NCBI RefSeq assembly: GCF_017355985.1
Contig: NZ_JAFIQU010000001.1
Location: 186,001 to 250,000 of the forward strand
Reading direction: 5' to 3'
DNA length: 64,000 nt
From: Arenibaculum pallidiluteum
Lineage (GTDB): Bacteria; Pseudomonadota; Alphaproteobacteria; Azospirillales; Azospirillaceae
Below the pieces are notes generated by a model that saw only the letters and a list, made by a program, of their open reading frames with translations, did no database searches and was not told where the DNA came from. Below are positions 60,678 through 64,000 of this stretch, one piece after another; position 1 is the first letter of the stretch, and the number at the start of each line of letters is the position of its first letter. The translations under genes were made by a program, and so were the position numbers.

Positions 60678-62156
60678 GTGGACAGCCCAGACATCGTGCA
60701 GACAGCGCCGCCGCGGCCCGTGCCGGCCAGGACCGGCGCCAAGTCCGCGCCCGCCGGCAAGGACGTCGGCGGTGCCGACGAGACCAAGGCGGCCAAGGGC
60801 GGTGACGACAAGCCCAAGGCCGAGGTCGGCGGTGCCGCTCCGGGCGATGCCTTCCTGGCGCTCATCGAAAGCTTCATGAATACCGGCACGGTCGAGGCCG
60901 CCGAGGTCACCGCCGAGGAGAGCGCGGAAGGCCAGGTCGCGGATGGCCAGCAGAGCCTGATTGCACCCGGCCTGCTGGCGCCCGCCATCCTGGCCCAGGA
61001 GGCTCCGGAGGCCGCAACCGATCCCGCGGCTGCGCTGGCGCTCGCCGCGGCGGTCGGCACCACGGACGCACCGGCCGCCGATGCCCCCGCGACCGACGCC
61101 GCTATGCCGGGCGATGCGACGAAGGCCGTGGCAGGTGCCGCCGCGAATCCGGGCGCGGCCCAGCCGGCCGCCCCGGCCGACGAGGCGCCGGTCGATGCCG
61201 AGCTGGACGCGGCGGGAACGCCCGCGACCACCAGGGGCCTCCCTCCGGAACCCGCCACGGACACCACTCTCCAGGACGCGGCCGAAGCCGAGTTCGCCGG
61301 CAAGGCGATGTCGAGGCAGGCCGCGGCCGAGCAGCCCGCACAGCGGAGCGAACGCGGCGAGCACCGGGAAAGCGGACGCGGCTGGGGCGAATCCGCGTCG
61401 GATGCGCCGCGGCACCCGCAGGCCGGCACGGCCGGCGACGGCCTGGGCGGCGCGCCTGGCGGGCAGGACGGCGGCGGCGATGCCATGGCATCCGCAAAGC
61501 CGCCGGTCGAGCCCGGCCAGGCTGGCTCCGCGGCAGGCGCCGCAGCAGCGGCCGAGCAGCCGGGCTTCAAGGATACCCTGGCCGCGCTGTCGGGACGCCG
61601 GGAGGGCGAGCCGGACCCGTCGCTGTCCTTTGCGCAGGTTCAGGCCCAGCCGGCGCTGGACGGCTCCCCCGACAGGCCCGAATCGGCGGCCGCCTCGCGG
61701 ACGCCGCGCATGCCCCTGCCCCACCCTGCCACCGAGATGGTGGGCGTGCAGCTCCAGAAGCTCGCGAACGGGCGCGGCGAGCAGTCCCTGACGATCCAGC
61801 TCCGCCCGGTCGAGCTCGGCCGGGTCGATGTGAGGCTGGACTTCGGACAGGAAGGGCGCGTGCGTGCGGATATCCGGGTAGAGCGGCAGGAGACTCTCGA
61901 TCTCCTTCAGAAGGACTCGCGCAGCCTCGAGAAGGCGCTGCAGGCGGCCGGCCTCGAGACTGACGCAGGCAGCCTGAACTTCAGCCTGAGCGAGGGCAGC
62001 AGCGGCGGCGCCGAGCGCAGCTTCGCCGACCTCCAGCGGGCGGTCTCGAAGCTGCGCGGCGGCCGTGAAGCCCCCGAGGCCGACGCGAAATCGCTGACGC
62101 TCCTCGTCGGCGCCAACCGCGCGGCCGATCCCGGCCGCGTCGACATCCGGATCTGA
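60678..62156 (+). CDS. fliK: Flagellar hook-length control protein FliK
   Basis: A 492-residue FliK. The N-terminal two thirds are an Ala/Pro/Asp-rich, low-complexity ruler region. The C-terminal Flg_hook domain starts at about 355, with EMVGVQLQKLANGRGEQSLT, IQLRPVELGRVDVRLDF, and TLDLLQKDSRSLEKALQAAG. The start is a GTG with GAGAGAGGG upstream; an ATG-initiated frame from 60417 would run through the terminator. The sigma-54 element upstream fits. Confidence 0.9.
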   Translation: MDSPDIVQTAPPRPVPARTGAKSAPAGKDVGGADETKAAKGGDDKPKAEVGGAAPGDAFLALIESFMNTGTVEAAEVTAEESAEGQVADGQQSLIAPGLLAPAILAQEAPEAATDPAAALALAAAVGTTDAPAADAPATDAAMPGDATKAVAGAAANPGAAQPAAPADEAPVDAELDAAGTPATTRGLPPEPATDTTLQDAAEAEFAGKAMSRQAAAEQPAQRSERGEHRESGRGWGESASDAPRHPQAGTAGDGLGGAPGGQDGGGDAMASAKPPVEPGQAGSAAGAAAAAEQPGFKDTLAALSGRREGEPDPSLSFAQVQAQPALDGSPDRPESAAASRTPRMPLPHPATEMVGVQLQKLANGRGEQSLTIQLRPVELGRVDVRLDFGQEGRVRADIRVERQETLDLLQKDSRSLEKALQAAGLETDAGSLNFSLSEGSSGGAERSFADLQRAVSKLRGGREAPEADAKSLTLLVGANRAADPGRVDIRI

Positions 62157-62173
62157 GAGCGAGGAAGGGTCCC

Positions 62174-62845
62174 ATGACGACCGTCAACGGCGCCGCGCAG
62201 ACGAACACCCAGACCACGAAGACTACGGCCGACCGCGGCAAGCTCAGCGAGACCTACGACAACTTTCTGAAGCTGCTGACGACGCAGCTCCAGAACCAGG
62301 ACCCGCTTTCGCCGATGGACTCGGCCCAGTTCACCAACCAGCTCGTGCTGTACAGCCAGGTCGAGCAGCAGATCGGGCAGAACGAGAAGCTCGAGAAGCT
62401 GATCAACATGCAGAACGTCTCGCAGACGCAGGCGTCGCTCGGCTTCATCGGGATGGATGTCGAGGCGTCCGGCAACGAGGTCTCCTACGACGGCAAGCCC
62501 GTCAAGTTCGAGTACGTGCTGCCGGAGAGCGCCACCCAGGCGAAGATCCAGATCCTCGACGCCTCGGGCCGGACGGTCCAGGTGGTCGACGCCAAGAAGG
62601 TCCCGGGCACCCACGAATTCACCTGGGACGGCAAGAACAAGAACGGCCTCGAGGTCGAGAAGGGTCCCTACACCATGCATGTCGTGGCGGTCGACGGCGC
62701 GAACGAGCCGATCAAGGCGACGACGACCGTCTTCGGCCGCATCAGCGGAATCGAGACAAACGAGAAGGGCGAGACGCTGCTGATGATGGGCTCGGTACGC
62801 CTTGGCATCGAGCAGATCCGATCCGCCGTCAAACCCACCGCCTGA
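62174..62845 (+). CDS. flgD: Flagellar hook capping protein FlgD
   Basis: A 223-residue hook cap. The N terminus has DNFLKLLTTQLQNQDPLSPM and DSAQFTNQLVLYSQVEQQIG. A FlgD-type beta domain follows (LPESATQAKIQILDASGRTV, GTHEFTWDGKNKNGLEVEKG). GAGGAAGGG lies 6 bases before the ATG. It is 17 bases after fliK. Confidence 0.95.
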   Translation: MTTVNGAAQTNTQTTKTTADRGKLSETYDNFLKLLTTQLQNQDPLSPMDSAQFTNQLVLYSQVEQQIGQNEKLEKLINMQNVSQTQASLGFIGMDVEASGNEVSYDGKPVKFEYVLPESATQAKIQILDASGRTVQVVDAKKVPGTHEFTWDGKNKNGLEVEKGPYTMHVVAVDGANEPIKATTTVFGRISGIETNEKGETLLMMGSVRLGIEQIRSAVKPTA

Positions 62846-62914
62846 ACCCAAGACGACAATCCGCGCCGCGGGCCTTGAATCCCTGCCCGGCGCGCAAGAT
62901 ACGAGGAGCCGACC

Positions 62915-64000
62915 ATGAGCCTGTACGGAGCACTCTTCACCGGCGTTTCGGCGCTCAATGCCCAGAGCCAGTCCATGGGCATGATCTCCAACAACATCGC
63001 CAACGTGAACACGACTGGCTACAAGCGGAACAATGCGTCCTTCTCGGATCTCGTGACCCAGGAGGGCCGGTACACCGCCTATTCGCCCGGCGGTGTCCGC
63101 GCCTACACCCAGGCCACGGTGAACCAGCAGGGCATCCTGCAGCAGTCGGGCTCCAGCACCGACGCGGCGATCTCGGGCGACGGCTTCTTCGTCGTGCAGG
63201 CCGGGACCCGCGGCGCCCAGGAGCCGCTCTACACCCGAGCCGGCAGCTTCTCGGAGGATGCGCAGGGCTTCCTGCGCAACGCCTCCGGCTTCTACCTGAT
63301 GGGCTGGCCGCTGAACAGCGCCGGCGGCCTGCCGCCCGGAGCCCAGGATCTTTCGAGCCTCCAGCCCGTTGACGTCGCCTTCCTGAACGGCGTGACCGCG
63401 CCCACGCAGAACGTCGAGACGACGCTGAACCTCGATGCCGGCGAGGCCGTCAACGCGGGCATCGACTTCACCCGCGACATCACGGTCTACGACACGCTCG
63501 GCACGCCCCAGTCGCTGCGCCTGAACTTCAACAAGACTGCGACGAACACCTGGCAGATCACTGTCCAGGATCCGTCGACGGCGCCTGCGACGACCTATGC
63601 GACGGCCACGATCCCGTTCAACGGCAACGGCGGCATCGCGACCGGCGCGGTGGCGCCGCCCCTCACCTACGACGCCGCCACCGGCAAGGTGGGTCTCAAC
63701 ATCACCGGCCTCGGGACCGGCATCATCTGGGGCGCCGCGGGCATGACGGCTCCGGCCCCGGCGACGGGAGCGAACGGCTCGGCGCCGCAGCCCATCACGC
63801 TCGACCTGACGAACGTCACGCAGTTCGGCGCCGATTACGGCGTCTCCTTCGTGAACCAGGACGGCGCGGAGCTGGGCCTTCGCACCGGCGTCAGCATCGA
63901 CAAGGAAGGCTACGTCGTCGCGTCCTTCAGCAACGGCCTGACGCGCAACCTCTACAAGCTGCCCGTCGCGACCTTCACCAACGTGAACGGGCTGGAGGAG
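62915..64000 (+). CDS. flgE: Flagellar hook protein FlgE (truncated by the window end)
   Basis: The first 362 codons of FlgE. The N-terminal rod motif is SQSMGMISNNIANVNTTGYK, followed by SSTDAAISGDGFFVVQAGTR and the hook domain with SIDKEGYVVASFSNGLTRNL. The C terminus lies beyond the window. GAGGAG lies 8 bases before the ATG. It is 69 bases after flgD and probably in the same transcript. Confidence 0.96.
   Translation, partial: MSLYGALFTGVSALNAQSQSMGMISNNIANVNTTGYKRNNASFSDLVTQEGRYTAYSPGGVRAYTQATVNQQGILQQSGSSTDAAISGDGFFVVQAGTRGAQEPLYTRAGSFSEDAQGFLRNASGFYLMGWPLNSAGGLPPGAQDLSSLQPVDVAFLNGVTAPTQNVETTLNLDAGEAVNAGIDFTRDITVYDTLGTPQSLRLNFNKTATNTWQITVQDPSTAPATTYATATIPFNGNGGIATGAVAPPLTYDAATGKVGLNITGLGTGIIWGAAGMTAPAPATGANGSAPQPITLDLTNVTQFGADYGVSFVNQDGAELGLRTGVSIDKEGYVVASFSNGLTRNLYKLPVATFTNVNGLEE

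Overview
The window is about 64 kb of GC-rich DNA from an alphaproteobacterium, most likely a member of the Rhodospirillales or a related order. The evidence is the company the genes keep: CckA inside a flagellar operon, FliX divergent from FlgI, MotE and a DUF6468-like protein beside FliM, an FlhB-like stub (FlhX), a DksA with a degenerate zinc finger, a GAAC-N7-GAAC SOS box in front of recA, and sites resembling EcfG, CtrA and FNR/FixK targets. I could run no database search, so the lineage and all family names rest on motifs read by eye.

Region 1 (1-23.7 kb) is mixed housekeeping and signalling. It holds a phosphoglycolate-phosphatase-like HAD enzyme, a DUF3108 protein, tRNA-Val(CAC), two single-domain response regulators behind a perfect FNR/FixK-type box, two secreted unknowns, an EhuB-like solute-binding protein divergent from a hybrid histidine kinase, and three tiny unknown genes. 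These are followed by a glycosyltransferase-like protein, a YciE/DUF892 ferritin-like protein behind an EcfG-like promoter, a second hybrid kinase with an HPt domain, a DNA ligase/exonuclease repair pair, pseudouridine catabolism (psuK-psuG), recA, and an MFS exporter divergent from an AraC regulator.

Region 2 (23.8-44 kb) and region 4 (56.5-64 kb) are the flagellar locus. The minus operon flgB-flgC-fliE-fliQ-fliR-flhB-(DUF1194)-cckA faces flhX-unknown-fliO-fliP. The minus operon fliL-fliM-DUF6468-motE-cheZ-(AMIN/TPR protein) faces flgF-flgG-flgA-flgH. Further on come dksA, fliX, flgI, a FlgJ-like rod-binding protein, a FlgN-like protein, fliK, flgD and a flgE that is cut by the window end. 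Four of these units (flgB, flgF, flgI, fliK) begin with recognisable sigma-54 -24/-12 elements, and a full CtrA consensus lies between fliX and flgI. This suggests a Caulobacter-like hierarchy (CckA to CtrA to FliX and a sigma-54 activator).

Region 3 (44-56.5 kb) is an accessory insert between flagellar blocks. It holds a second copy of the glycosyltransferase-like protein, a 43-residue membrane miniprotein, a P-loop kinase, and then the most interesting part. There a MocR-type regulator is followed by a nine-gene unit: flavin oxygenase, ureidoglycolate lyase, ABC ATPase, binding protein, amidohydrolase, permease, second amidohydrolase and alpha/beta hydrolase make up the eight genes after the regulator. 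The unit has a perfect sigma-54 promoter overlapped by candidate MocR operators. It looks like an uptake and catabolic system for a nitrogen-rich heterocycle or ureide whose substrate is not known.
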